From the NCBI GenBank assembly GCA_018240745.1, contig JAFEFF010000169.1:62001-126000 (forward strand): a stretch of 64,000 nt of DNA, written 5' to 3'. This DNA comes from Pseudomonadota bacterium (GTDB lineage: Bacteria > Pseudomonadota > Alphaproteobacteria > Reyranellales > Reyranellaceae). A model generated the notes under the pieces. That model had not been told where the DNA came from, did not search any database, and saw only the letters and a program-made list of their open reading frames with translations. Numbering within the stretch: the first letter of the stretch is position 1; each line of letters begins with the position of its first letter. Shown here in pieces: positions 7,964 to 16,016 of this stretch. The translations under genes were made by a program, and so were the position numbers.

Positions 7964-8668
7964 ATGACTGCCGAACAGAAACGCCGTGATTTCATCGCCA
8001 TCGCCGCCGGAGCCGTTGCGCTCGCCGGCGCGACCGATGCGCTGGCCCAGCAGCAGGCCAGCGCGCCCAAACCCCAGTACGAGATCAGGAAGCTGCCGTT
8101 CGACCCGGCGAGGATCAAAGGCCTGTCGGAAAAGCTGCTGCAGAGCCACTGGGCCAACAACTACTCGGGGGCGGTGAAGCGGCTGAACGCGATCGGCGCC
8201 CAGCTCGCCGGCCTCGACTTCGCCACCGCACCGGTGTTCGTCGTCAACGGCCTGAAGCGCGAGGAGCTGATCGCCGCCAACTCGATGATCATCCACGAGC
8301 TTTACTTCGATTGCCTCGGTGGAGAAGGCGATCCGAAGGGATCGCTGGCCGAGCAGCTTGCCAGGGATTTCGGCAGCGTGGCGCGCTGGAAGGCGGAGTT
8401 CGCCGCGGTCGGCAAGGCGCTGGGCGGCGGCTCGGGCTGGGTGCTGCTCACCTGGTCGCCGCGCGACAAGCGGCTGGTCAACACATGGGCGGCCGACCAC
8501 ACGATGACGCTCGCGAACGGCCGGCCGATCCTGGCGCTCGACATGTACGAGCATGCCTACGCCATGGACTACGGCGCCGCAGCCGCGAAGTATGTCGACA
8601 GCTTCATGCAGGCCATCCGCTGGGACACGGTCGCCAGCCGCTTCGAGACCTACAGCAAGCAGGCCTGA
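7964..8668 (+). CDS. Tat-exported Fe/Mn superoxide dismutase, ChrC-like
   Basis: A 234-residue protein starting with a twin-arginine signal (KRRDFIAIAAGAVALAG, residues 7-23), so it is exported folded to the periplasm. The mature part is an Fe/Mn superoxide dismutase in which all four metal ligands can be placed: His62 (LLQSHWANNY), His111 (MIIHELYFD), Asp193 and His197 (LALDMYEHAY). It is close to the cytoplasmic-type dismutase cut by the left edge of the window. A Shine-Dalgarno-like AGAGG precedes the ATG. Its stop is one base from the start of the next gene, so they are coupled. Superoxide detoxification is expected; the ChrC-like grouping is by similarity to the chr-linked copy. Confidence 0.85.
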   Translation: MTAEQKRRDFIAIAAGAVALAGATDALAQQQASAPKPQYEIRKLPFDPARIKGLSEKLLQSHWANNYSGAVKRLNAIGAQLAGLDFATAPVFVVNGLKREELIAANSMIIHELYFDCLGGEGDPKGSLAEQLARDFGSVARWKAEFAAVGKALGGGSGWVLLTWSPRDKRLVNTWAADHTMTLANGRPILALDMYEHAYAMDYGAAAAKYVDSFMQAIRWDTVASRFETYSKQA

Positions 8669-8669
8669 G

Positions 8670-9662
8670 ATGAGGCCGGGCTTTATCGCTTTCGCCGTCA
8701 TTGCCGCGGTGTTGCTCGACACCGCGGCCGTGACGGCCCAGCCCGCGCCGCTGACCCTCGAGGCGAAGATCCCGCTCGGCGCGGTGCGAGGGCGGATCGA
8801 TCACCTGGCGGTCGACGCCGAGCGCCAGCTTCTGTTCGTCGCCGAGCTCGGCAACGACAGCGTCGGAATCGTCGACCTCGAGGCCGGCACGGTCGCCCGG
8901 CGGCTGACCGGCCTCAGCGAACCGCAGGGCGTCGGCTGGCATGCGTCCACCGCCACGCTCTATGTCGCCAATGCCGGCGACGGTTCGGTGCGGCTGTTCC
9001 AGGGACCGGGGTTCGGCGCGATCGGGCAGATCGCGCTGGGCGGCGACGCCGACAATGTCCGCCTCGATACGCGGCGCGACCGGATCGTCGTCGGTTACGG
9101 CAAGGGTGCGCTGGCCATCGTCGATCCGGCGAGCCGCCGCAAGATCGGCGAGGTGCCCTTGAAGGGCCATCCCGAAAGCTTCCAGCTCGACGAGCAGGGC
9201 GGTCGGATCTTCGTCAACGTGCCGGATGCCCGGCAGATCGCCGTGGTCGATATCGACATCCGGCGGCAGACCGGCAGCCTCGATCTCGGCGGCGCGCGCT
9301 CCAACTTCCCGATGGCGCTCGATGCCGATGCCCACCGGCTGATCGTGGCCGCGCGCAGCCCGGCGAGGCTGCTGGTCTTCGCCACCCCGGACGGCAAGCC
9401 GATCGCAAGTGTGGAGACGTGCGGAGATGCCGACGACGTCTTCGTCGATTCGGCGCGCAAGCGCGTCTATGTCGTGTGCGGCGAGGGCGCCGTCGACGTC
9501 TTCGACCGGACGCAGGACGGCTACGTGCATGCGGCGCGCATCCGCACTGCTGCGGGCGCGCGCACCGGGCTGTTCGTTCCGGCCACCGACCGCCTCTACG
9601 TCGCGGTGCGCGCTGGATCGGGCGAGGTGCCGGCCCTTTGGGTGTTTCGGCCCGGGCCATGA
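8670..9662 (+). CDS. Secreted YVTN-type beta-propeller protein
   Basis: A 330-residue protein with a signal peptide (about 1-24, ending VTAQPAP) followed by six or seven blade-like repeats of about 42 residues. Typical pieces are QLLFVAELGNDSVGIVDLEAG, ATLYVANAGDGSVRLFQG, GRIFVNVPDARQIAVVDID and KRVYVVCGEGAVDVFDR. Such YVTN/Lactonase-like propellers usually act as periplasmic binding or scaffold proteins; no catalytic residues are evident. The ATG lies one base after the dismutase stop (TGAGATG), which implies translational coupling with the periplasmic SOD. Specific function unknown. Confidence 0.8.
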   Translation: MRPGFIAFAVIAAVLLDTAAVTAQPAPLTLEAKIPLGAVRGRIDHLAVDAERQLLFVAELGNDSVGIVDLEAGTVARRLTGLSEPQGVGWHASTATLYVANAGDGSVRLFQGPGFGAIGQIALGGDADNVRLDTRRDRIVVGYGKGALAIVDPASRRKIGEVPLKGHPESFQLDEQGGRIFVNVPDARQIAVVDIDIRRQTGSLDLGGARSNFPMALDADAHRLIVAARSPARLLVFATPDGKPIASVETCGDADDVFVDSARKRVYVVCGEGAVDVFDRTQDGYVHAARIRTAAGARTGLFVPATDRLYVAVRAGSGEVPALWVFRPGP

Positions 9663-9694
9663 CGGCATGCGGCGCCGGTGCTAGAACGCCGGCC

Positions 9695-9937
9695 ATGTCA
9701 GACACACCGCTTCCCGATCGCCTCTCCACCAATCCCAAGAGCCCGTTCTACGACGAGGCGCTGCTCCAGAAGGGCGTCGGCATCAAGTTCGACGGCCAGG
9801 AGAAGACCAACGTCGAGGAATACTGCATCAGCGAGGGCTGGATCCGGGTCGCGGTCGGCAAGACGGTCGACCGCAAGGGCAACCCGCTGACCATCAAGCT
9901 CACGGGCAAGGTCGAGCCCTATCTGCAGAGCAAGTAA
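9695..9937 (+). CDS. DUF3297 family protein
   Basis: An 80-residue soluble protein matching the DUF3297 family over its whole length: LPDRLSTNPKSPFYDEALL at the start, VGIKFDGQEKTNVEEYC in the middle and VAVGKTVDRKGNPLTIKL at the end. The family is conserved in many Proteobacteria but has no established function. The start is the ATG that gives the usual family N-terminus, MSDTPLPDR. Its TAA stop shares a base with the ATG of the cation exporter gene that follows, so the two are coupled; a link to metal stress is only contextual. Confidence 0.85.
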   Translation: MSDTPLPDRLSTNPKSPFYDEALLQKGVGIKFDGQEKTNVEEYCISEGWIRVAVGKTVDRKGNPLTIKLTGKVEPYLQSK

Positions 9938-10890
9938 TGCACGCCCATAAGCTTTCCGACTGGCGCCACGAGCACGTCTTCCTCGGCGAGGCGCACGACC
10001 GCAACGAGCGGCGCACCTGGGCGGTGGTCGCCCTGACCGCGGCGATGATGGTGGCCGAGATCGTGGGCGGCACGATCTTCGGCTCGATGGCGCTGCTGGC
10101 CGACGGCTGGCACATGTCGACCCATGCCGGCGCGCTGGCGATCGCCGCCGGCGCCTACCGCTACGCCCGCCGCCACGCGCGCGATCCGCGCTTCGCCTTC
10201 GGCACCGGCAAGCTCGGCGACCTCGCGGGCTTCACCTCGGCGATCGTGCTGGCGATGGTATCGCTCGGCATCGGCTATGAGTCGGTGGTACGGCTGTTCC
10301 AGCCGGTGACGATCCACTACGGCGAGGCGGTCGCCATTGCCGTGGTCGGCCTGGCGGTCAACCTGCTGAGCGCGCGCCTGCTGTGGGACGATCATCACCA
10401 CGATCACCACCACGACCGTCACGATGATCATGACCATGCACATGACCATGACCACCATCACCACGACCACAATCTGCGTGCGGCCTACTGGCATGTGCTG
10501 GCGGATGCCTTCACCTCGGTGCTGGCGATCGTCGGCCTGCTTGCCGCCTGGTCGTACGGCTGGACCTGGCTCGATCCGGTGATCGGCGTGGTCGGCGCGC
10601 TGGTGATCGCCCGCTGGTCGTGGAGCCTGATCCGCGCCTCGGGCGCGGTGCTGCTCGACGCCGCGCCGAACGCTGCGCTCGAGAGGACGATCCGCGAACG
10701 CCTCGAGCAGGACGAAGACCGCATCGCCGACCTGCATGTCTGGCGCTTGGGCCCCGGCCATCACGGCGCCATCGTGTCGCTGGTGTCCGACGAGCCGCAG
10801 ACCGTCGAAGCCTACAAGGCGCGCCTGGAGGACGTCCTCAATCTCAGCCATGTCACCATCGAGGTGCACCGTTGCGAGGGCGCGCACTGA
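9937..10890 (+). CDS. dmeF: Cation diffusion facilitator DmeF (Co/Ni efflux)
   Basis: A 317-residue inner-membrane exporter of the CDF family. It begins with the DmeF hallmark MHAHKLSDWRHEHVFLGEAHDRNERRTW. The second membrane segment has the metal site LLADGWHMSTHAG, and a His/Asp-rich cytoplasmic loop at about 149-178 lies before the fifth membrane segment, which carries HVLADAFTS. A soluble C-terminal domain follows (IADLHVWRLGPGHHGAIVSL). DmeF proteins export cobalt and nickel using proton exchange. The usual adjacent repressor DmeR is not seen here. It follows the DUF3297 gene with a one-base overlap. Confidence 0.92.
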   Translation: MHAHKLSDWRHEHVFLGEAHDRNERRTWAVVALTAAMMVAEIVGGTIFGSMALLADGWHMSTHAGALAIAAGAYRYARRHARDPRFAFGTGKLGDLAGFTSAIVLAMVSLGIGYESVVRLFQPVTIHYGEAVAIAVVGLAVNLLSARLLWDDHHHDHHHDRHDDHDHAHDHDHHHHDHNLRAAYWHVLADAFTSVLAIVGLLAAWSYGWTWLDPVIGVVGALVIARWSWSLIRASGAVLLDAAPNAALERTIRERLEQDEDRIADLHVWRLGPGHHGAIVSLVSDEPQTVEAYKARLEDVLNLSHVTIEVHRCEGAH

Positions 10891-10927
10891 CGTGACGCCG
10901 CCTTCGGCGCAGCTTGCCGCAACGACG

Positions 10928-11014
10928 ATGAAAGACACGCTCGCGGCGGCCACCCCATTCATGCTGCATCCCGGCGTGCTGGCCTACTATCGGCAGGCGG
11001 GTCTCGCCCCGTGA
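10928..11014 (+). pseudogene. Possible C-terminal remnant of a TAXI-type solute-binding protein
   Basis: In the 192-base space after dmeF, an open stretch encodes MKDTLAAATPFMLHPGVLAYYRQ followed by AGLAP and a stop. The piece LHPGVLAYYRQAGL closely resembles the conserved end of TAXI/TRAP periplasmic binding proteins (PLHPGAxxYYREAGI). No upstream body of such a gene remains in this frame, so if real it is a decayed fragment. It could instead be chance. Nothing else coding is seen in this interval. Confidence 0.3.
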
Positions 11015-11082
11015 CCTTGCCCGTCTCGTAACCTTGATGGGGCCGGCGCGTTCTCTCCTCGACCAGCGAACAGGAGAGAGCC

Positions 11083-11298
11083 ATGCACAAGAAGAGCGGC
11101 ATCGAGGGCGAAGGCAGCTACAAGGGCACCGCGGAATACAACAGGCGTACTGCCGACTTCATCAAGAAGGGCAAGGTCGGCAAGGCCGCGAAGGATGCCG
11201 AGCGGGCCATGGAGTCCGACGAGGCCAACGAGCTGAAGTCCGCCGAGGACAAGGGCAAGGCCGGCGATCCGCGCGGCATGGGCAAGACTCATCACTGA
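11083..11298 (+). CDS. Small charged conserved-type hypothetical protein
   Basis: A 71-residue hydrophilic protein rich in Lys, Glu, Gly and Ala. It starts MHKKSGIEGEGSYKGTAEYN and ends GDPRGMGKTHH. A good Shine-Dalgarno (AGGAGAGA) stands before the ATG. There is no signal, membrane segment or Cys. The composition resembles small stress-associated proteins predicted to be disordered, but I do not recognise a named family. It stands alone between dmeF and a convergent gene, ahead of a strong terminator at 11412-11440. Confidence 0.6.
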   Translation: MHKKSGIEGEGSYKGTAEYNRRTADFIKKGKVGKAAKDAERAMESDEANELKSAEDKGKAGDPRGMGKTHH

Positions 11299-11301
11299 TC
11301 C

Positions 11302-11397
11302 GTCGTCCCGAGCGCAGCCGAGGGACCTTCTCTCCACGAAACGCCGCTTATCGTCGTGAGAAGGTCTCTCCGCTCGGGCCTGCGGCTCTTGGTCGAC
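11302..11397. repeat. Imperfect inverted repeat in convergent gap
   Basis: Left arm GTCGTCCCGAGCGCAGCCGA plus GGGACCTTCTC is mirrored by GAGAAGGTCTC, then CGCTCGGGC and a final GTCGAC. The best-paired core is 10-11 bp. It lies directly after the stop of the small charged gene and before the terminator, and resembles dispersed intergenic palindromes of high-GC Proteobacteria. Whether it belongs to the same family as the other palindromes in the window is unclear. Confidence 0.5.
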
Positions 11398-11411
11398 CCG
11401 GGCCCCAAACG

Positions 11412-11440
11412 AAACGCCTCCGGAAACCGGAGGCGTTTTC
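11412..11440. terminator. Bidirectional intrinsic terminator
   Basis: A perfect 12-bp stem, AAACGCCTCCGG / CCGGAGGCGTTT, with an AAA loop, followed by TT on the right and preceded by A-rich sequence on the left. It stands in the gap between the plus-strand small protein gene (ends 11298) and the minus-strand gene ending at 11466. It can therefore terminate transcription from both sides. Confidence 0.85.
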
Positions 11441-11465
11441 CCTGGATGTCCCCTCGATCTCCAGT

Positions 11466-11864
11466 CTAGCAGCTGCTCGCCGAGGGGGCGGCCATCAGCA
11501 TCGCCTTGGTGAGCTGGCAGGCGACTTCGGGCGCCATGCGGATGCCGACGATCTGGCCGGCATCGCCGACCAGCGCGCCCTCGATGTAGGCGTCGGTCGG
11601 GCTCGGCTGGAACTCGGCGAACGCGACGTTCAGCGTTCCGCACATGGGGCCTTGCTCGCTGTCCTCGTCGCCTTCCTCGTGGCGCCGCCGCGACATCTCG
11701 GCCGCCGCTCGGTTGAGGTTGGCGATGAAGGCGTTGAACTCGGAAAAGTCGGCGACACAACGAATAGTACGTTGGTCTTCGTCGACAAACACCATCATGC
11801 ATGTTTGCCCGTCAGCGCTCACGCCCAGATGGAACTTGTCGAGTGTGCCGGTCGGGGTTTCCAT
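11466..11864 (-). CDS. Hypothetical protein, cytoplasmic
   Basis: A 132-residue soluble protein. It has a beta-rich N-terminal half (FHLGVSADGQTCMMVFVDEDQ, TIRCVADFSEFNAFIANLN), an acidic middle linker (HEEGDEDSEQG) and a C-terminal helix with several Met and Cys ending SASSC. The start at 11864 is chosen because GGAGG lies six bases upstream; an open frame extends further but has no ribosome site. I do not recognise the family. It lies next to the pterin dehydratase gene on the same strand with a 67-base gap and may be co-transcribed. Confidence 0.6.
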   Translation of the reverse strand: METPTGTLDKFHLGVSADGQTCMMVFVDEDQRTIRCVADFSEFNAFIANLNRAAAEMSRRRHEEGDEDSEQGPMCGTLNVAFAEFQPSPTDAYIEGALVGDAGQIVGIRMAPEVACQLTKAMLMAAPSASSC

Positions 11865-11931
11865 GTCGGCCTCCGTCGTGACCGATACAACGGAAGCCCC
11901 CCGGCAACGTTCCCTGTGGGTTACGAGTATG

Positions 11932-12222
11932 TTACGGCGCGAGCCCGTCGATGAAGCGTGCGAGCGCCGCGTCCTTCTCGCTGAAGCCGCCGGCATCGTG
12001 CGTGGACAGAACGATGTCGACCCTGTTGTAGACGTTCGACCATTCGGGATGGTGATCGGCCTTGTCGGCTGCGAGGGCGATGCGCGTCAGGAAGCCCCAC
12101 GCCTGGTTGAAGTCGGCGAACTTGAAGCTCTTCTGGATGGCGTCGCGGCCCTGGACTTCGCTCCACCCCTTGAGCGTCGCCAGCGCATCGCTGCGCGCCT
12201 TGCCGGTCAGCTTTGCGGTCAT
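11932..12222 (-). CDS. phhB: 4a-hydroxytetrahydrobiopterin dehydratase (pterin-4a-carbinolamine dehydratase)
   Basis: A 96-residue PCD family protein, normal length. It contains the active-site signature [19 protein letters not shown], with the paired His and following Pro that bind the pterin. The enzyme dehydrates 4a-hydroxytetrahydropterin formed by aromatic amino-acid hydroxylases, recycling the cofactor; it can also act as a small moonlighting protein. The start at 12222 is chosen because GGAGG five bases upstream fits it; an in-frame ATG at 12234 is possible. No phenylalanine hydroxylase gene is in the window, so its partner must be elsewhere. Confidence 0.9.
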   Translation of the reverse strand: MTAKLTGKARSDALATLKGWSEVQGRDAIQKSFKFADFNQAWGFLTRIALAADKADHHPEWSNVYNRVDIVLSTHDAGGFSEKDAALARFIDGLAP

Positions 12223-12304
12223 GCGGTCCTCCATTGCGATGGCAGCAAGCTTGCCTGAATGCGCTGCGCAGGCCTAGGCTCGCGCCGACACCAGGAGGCT
12301 TTTC

Positions 12305-13831
12305 GTGAAGATCACCCGTCGTTCCGCGCTTCTCTCGACAGCCGCCGCGGCGGCATTGCCCGCTTCGGCGCGGGCCCAGAAGGCGGCGGATACGCTGCGC
12401 ATCCAGTTCGTCGACGCGGTGCCCAATGTCGACATGTATTTCAACTCGCAGCGGACCGGCTTGATCCTCGCGCATCACGCCTGGGACATGCTGGTCCATC
12501 GCGATCCCGAGACCTTCGAGAGCAAGCCGCTGCTGGCGACCGAATGGCGGTTCGCCGAGGACAACTCGCTCGACCTCAAGATCCGCGAGGGCGTGAAGTT
12601 CCACGACGGCAGCCCGCTCACCGCCGAGGACGTGGCCTACACCCTCAACATGGTGATCGATCCGGCGAGCAAGGTCGCCGTGCCGTCGAACTATGCCTGG
12701 ATGGCAAAGGTCGAGAAGACCGGCGACTACTCGGTCTCGATCAAGATGAAGAAGCCGACGCCGGCCGCGCTCGAGTACTTGACGATGGTCTGCCCGATCC
12801 ATCCCAAGGCCTATCGCGAGAAGGTCGGGCCCGAGGGCTTCGCCAAGGCGCCGATCGGTGCGGGTCCGTACAAGATCGTCAAGAACGACCAGGGCAAGGA
12901 GGTCGTGTTCGAGAAGTTCGCCGACTACTGGAAGGGCTCTCCCAAGACGGCGACCATCAAGAACCTGCATGTCCGCTTCGTGCCCGACCTCGCGACCGAG
13001 GTGACGGAGCTGCTGGCCCAGCGCGCCGACTGGATCTGGAACATCAACCCCGACCAGCGCGAGAATATCAACAAGGTGCCGTACCTGCAGGCGGTGCGGC
13101 AGGAATCGATGCGCGTCGGCTACCTGTCGATCGACGCCGCCGGCCGTTCGGGCGCCGGCAATCCGCTGACCAAGCTCAAGGTGCGTCAGGCGATCTGGCA
13201 CGCGGTCAACCGCCAGGAGTTCGCCGACAAGCTGGTCGGCGGCGGCAGCCGCGTGCCGCCGGCGCCGTGCTTCCCGAGCCAGTTCGGCTGCGACGCCAAC
13301 GCCGCGGTGAAGTACGAGTACGATCCCAAGAAGGCCAAGGAGCTGCTCGCCGAGGCGGGCTACCCCAACGGCTTCGACGTCGAGTTCGTCACCTACGTGC
13401 AGCCGACCTCGTGGCCGGCGGCGGTGCAGAACTATCTCGCCGCGGTCGGCATCCGCGCCAAGATCAACCAGCTCCAGGTCGCGCCGGCGATCCAGAAGGC
13501 GGAGAAGGGCGAGGCGCCGCTCTACATGGGGAGCTGGGGCAGCTACTCGATCAACGACGTGTCGGCGATCCTGCCGGTGATGTTCGGCGAGGGTGCGTTC
13601 AACAACTATTCGAAAGATCCCGAGCTCGAGAAGCTGATCGCCGAGGGCGGCAACACCTCCGACAAGGCGGTGCGCGCCAAGGCCTATTCGGCGGCCATCA
13701 AGATCGCGACCGAGCAGGCCTACTGGCTGCCGATCAACACCTACGTGAACACCTACGCCTTCTCCAAGGCGCTCGAGTTCAAGACCTTCGCCGACGAGCT
13801 GCCGCGCTTCTACCTGGCGAAGTGGAAGTAA
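12305..13831 (+). CDS. ABC transporter substrate-binding protein, family 5 (peptide/nickel type)
   Basis: A 508-residue periplasmic binding protein. The signal sequence (MKITRRSALLSTAAAAALPASARA) contains TRRS and could use Tat or Sec. The mature part is SBP_bac_5: TLRIQFVDAVPN at the start, WRFAEDNSLDLKIREGVKFHDG, and the family signature SPLTAEDVAYTLNMVIDP. The start is a GTG with AGGAGG six bases upstream. It faces, tail to tail, the minus-strand permease and ATPase cluster at 13963-18713, and is the obvious binding protein for it. Substrate unknown; dipeptides or other small nitrogenous solutes are typical for the family. Confidence 0.88.
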   Translation: MKITRRSALLSTAAAAALPASARAQKAADTLRIQFVDAVPNVDMYFNSQRTGLILAHHAWDMLVHRDPETFESKPLLATEWRFAEDNSLDLKIREGVKFHDGSPLTAEDVAYTLNMVIDPASKVAVPSNYAWMAKVEKTGDYSVSIKMKKPTPAALEYLTMVCPIHPKAYREKVGPEGFAKAPIGAGPYKIVKNDQGKEVVFEKFADYWKGSPKTATIKNLHVRFVPDLATEVTELLAQRADWIWNINPDQRENINKVPYLQAVRQESMRVGYLSIDAAGRSGAGNPLTKLKVRQAIWHAVNRQEFADKLVGGGSRVPPAPCFPSQFGCDANAAVKYEYDPKKAKELLAEAGYPNGFDVEFVTYVQPTSWPAAVQNYLAAVGIRAKINQLQVAPAIQKAEKGEAPLYMGSWGSYSINDVSAILPVMFGEGAFNNYSKDPELEKLIAEGGNTSDKAVRAKAYSAAIKIATEQAYWLPINTYVNTYAFSKALEFKTFADELPRFYLAKWK

Positions 13832-13964
13832 GACCCCCTCCGTCAGCGTAAGACGCTGACAGCTCCCCCGAAGACGGGGGAGGGCATGACAGGCGAGGTC
13901 TCATGTTCATCGTCCTCCCCCGTCTTCGGGGGAGGTGTCGCGGTAATCCGCGACGGTGGGGGTC
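13832..13964. repeat. Composite palindrome filling a convergent gap (type 2)
   Basis: Starts on the base after the binding-protein stop and ends within the monooxygenase stop. Each arm has the order GACCCCC[T/A]CCGTC, a small variable hairpin (AGCGTAAGACGCT on the left, GCGGTAATCCGC on the right), GACA, then CTCCCCCGAAGACGGGGGAG. The two arms are inverted copies. The variable hairpins differ in sequence but each still pairs with itself. The pairing could help stop transcription from both sides, but there is no T-tract. Confidence 0.8.
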
Positions 13965-15093
13965 ATGACGCCAGCGGCGCTTCCCAGGCGTTGTAGCCGT
14001 AGACCCAGTCGACGTCGGTGACGCCCTTGCCCCAGACGTTCTGGCGCGAGGTGAACTGCATCTTCGACGTCCGCTCCTTGCGCGTCGCCTCGTAGCGGGC
14101 GAGCGCGGCTTCGATGCCGTCGCGGTCGACGCCGTCGAGGCAGCGGGAGAGGATCGCCGCGTCCTCGATCGCCATCGCGGCACCCTGGGCCATGTAGGGC
14201 GTCATCGGATGACAGGCGTCGCCCAGCAGCGCCACCTTGCCGTCGGCCCAGTGGTCGAGCGGATCGCGGTCGACCAGCGGGCGCTTGTGCACCGACGGGG
14301 CGGCGTCGATCACCGCGCGCGCCTCGGGATGGAACGCCTCGAAGGCCTCGCGCAGCACGTGCACGTCGCCGGTCGCCGACCAGGATTCGAGGTCGAAGCC
14401 GGGCTCGGGCTGGCTGGTGACGAAATAGATCTCCGAGCGGTCGGGCTTCACCGGGTACATCACGACGTGGCGGTCCTCGCCCCACCACTTGGTGCAGTTG
14501 AGCAGTTCGACGCCGGTCAGCAGTGCGGCAGGGTACACGGTGCGATAGGCGATGCGGCCGGTGAAGTTGGGCTCATCGTCGCCGAACAGCGCGGTCTTCA
14601 CCACCGAATGCACGCCGTCGGCGCCGATCGCGGCGTCGGCCGGGAGGACGGTGCCGTTCTCGAAGCTGAGCCGCACGCCGCCGGCCGTCTGATCGATGCC
14701 GGTCAGGCGATGGTCGAGCTTCACGATCCCGGCCGGCACCGCGCTCGCGAGCGCGGCATGCAGATCGCCGCGATGGGCCAGAAGATAGGGCGCACCGTAG
14801 GCCTGCTCGGCCTCCGCTCCGAACCGGATGTCGAACAGCACCTCGCCCGACTTCCAGTCGCGGTTGTTCCACGAGCGCGGATAGAAGGTGTCGGCGCGCA
14901 GCCGGTCCTCCAGCCCCAGCCCGCGCAGCACGTGCATGGCGTTGCAGCCGATCTGGATGCCGGCGCCCAGTCGCGCGAACTGCCGCGCCTGCTCGTAGAT
15001 CGTGACGTCGTGGCCGACCTTGCGCAGCGCTGCGGCCGCCGCGAGCCCGCCCATGCCGGCGCCGATGACCGCGACCTTGAGTTTGTTCGTCAT
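13963..15093 (-). CDS. FAD-dependent monooxygenase (salicylate / 6-hydroxynicotinate hydroxylase type)
   Basis: A 376-residue class A flavin monooxygenase. The Rossmann motif KVAVIGAGMGGLAAAAAL is at 6-23 with the acidic residue E34 ending strand 2 (TIYEQ); GADGVHS is near 153 and the FAD-ribityl motif GDACHPMTPYMAQGAAMAIED near 290-310. Family members hydroxylate aromatic acids or N-heterocycles with NAD(P)H and oxygen. The start overlaps the ATPase stop (ATGA), making it the fifth, coupled cistron of the importer operon. This suggests the imported solute is its substrate or is processed to it. The exact substrate cannot be read from sequence. Confidence 0.85.
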   Translation of the reverse strand: MTNKLKVAVIGAGMGGLAAAAALRKVGHDVTIYEQARQFARLGAGIQIGCNAMHVLRGLGLEDRLRADTFYPRSWNNRDWKSGEVLFDIRFGAEAEQAYGAPYLLAHRGDLHAALASAVPAGIVKLDHRLTGIDQTAGGVRLSFENGTVLPADAAIGADGVHSVVKTALFGDDEPNFTGRIAYRTVYPAALLTGVELLNCTKWWGEDRHVVMYPVKPDRSEIYFVTSQPEPGFDLESWSATGDVHVLREAFEAFHPEARAVIDAAPSVHKRPLVDRDPLDHWADGKVALLGDACHPMTPYMAQGAAMAIEDAAILSRCLDGVDRDGIEAALARYEATRKERTSKMQFTSRQNVWGKGVTDVDWVYGYNAWEAPLAS

Positions 15094-16016
15094 GCCAGCA
15101 GGCACTCTACACCGCCGTTGGGCCGCGGCTTCAAGGGCGGCGTGGTGGTTGCGCAGCGCGGCTCGGCGATCGGGCAGCGCGGATGGAAGCGGCAACCGGG
15201 CGGGATGTTGGCCGGGTCGGGCAGGGTGTCGCCGAGGCCCACATCGGGCACACCGAGGCCGGGCTCGGGCGTCAGCACCGAGGCGAGCAGCGCCTTGGTG
15301 TAGGGATGCTCGGGCGCGGCAAACAGCGTCTCGGTCGGCTCGCGCTCGACCAGGCGGCCGAGATACATGACCGCCACCTCGCTCGCGACATGCTCGACGA
15401 CCGCGAGATTGTGGCTGATGAAGAGATAGGTGAGGCCCAGGTCGCGGCGCAGCTCGGCCAGCAGGTTCAGGATCTGCGCCTGCACCGAGACGTCGAGCGC
15501 CGAGGTCGGCTCGTCGCACACCACGATGCGCGGCCGCAGGACGAGGGCCCGGGCGATCGCGACACGCTGGCGCTGGCCGCCCGACAGCTCGGACGGCAGG
15601 CGGCCGCCCATCTCCTTGCCGAGGCCGACGCGGGCCAGCATCTCCTGGACCGTTTTGGTAATATCGGCCTTGCCGAAGCGGCCCTGCGCCACCAGCGGCA
15701 TGGCGACGATGTCGCGCACGCGGGCGAGCGGATTGAGCGAGGCGAAGGGATCCTGGAAGACCGGCTGGATCAGCCGCGCGCGGGCCTTGCGGTCGAGATC
15801 GGCGAGGCGCTGGCCGTCGATCGCTATGTCGCCCGAGTCCGCCGGCAGCAGGCCGAGGACCAGGCGCGCGAGCGTGGACTTGCCGCAGCCCGATTCGCCG
15901 ACGATGCCCATCACGCCGCCTTCGGGCACGCTGAGGCTGACATCGTCCACCGCCACGACCGTGCGCTTGCCGGCCTTGAAGGTCTTGCGGGCGTTGCGGA
16001 CCTCGATCGCGATCAT
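15090..16016 (-). CDS. Peptide-type ABC transporter ATP-binding protein (DppF/OppF class)
   Basis: A 308-residue ATPase with Walker A GESGCGKST at 40-48, Q-loop in PVFQDPFASLNPL, signature LSGGQRQRVAIARAL, Walker B IVVCDEPTSALD and switch His in FISHNL. The C-terminal oligopeptide-transporter extension is present (GCRFHPRCPIAEPRCATTTP), with its Cys cluster. It couples ATP hydrolysis to import with the neighbouring ATPase. Start overlaps the upstream ATPase stop (ATGA), and its own stop overlaps the monooxygenase start. Confidence 0.92.
   Translation of the reverse strand: MIAIEVRNARKTFKAGKRTVVAVDDVSLSVPEGGVMGIVGESGCGKSTLARLVLGLLPADSGDIAIDGQRLADLDRKARARLIQPVFQDPFASLNPLARVRDIVAMPLVAQGRFGKADITKTVQEMLARVGLGKEMGGRLPSELSGGQRQRVAIARALVLRPRIVVCDEPTSALDVSVQAQILNLLAELRRDLGLTYLFISHNLAVVEHVASEVAVMYLGRLVEREPTETLFAAPEHPYTKALLASVLTPEPGLGVPDVGLGDTLPDPANIPPGCRFHPRCPIAEPRCATTTPPLKPRPNGGVECLLA

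Noticed and set aside
13832..13964. Intrinsic terminator for the binding-protein gene.
   Set aside because: The stems are strong but no T-tract follows in either direction, so it is listed as a repeat with possible barrier function.
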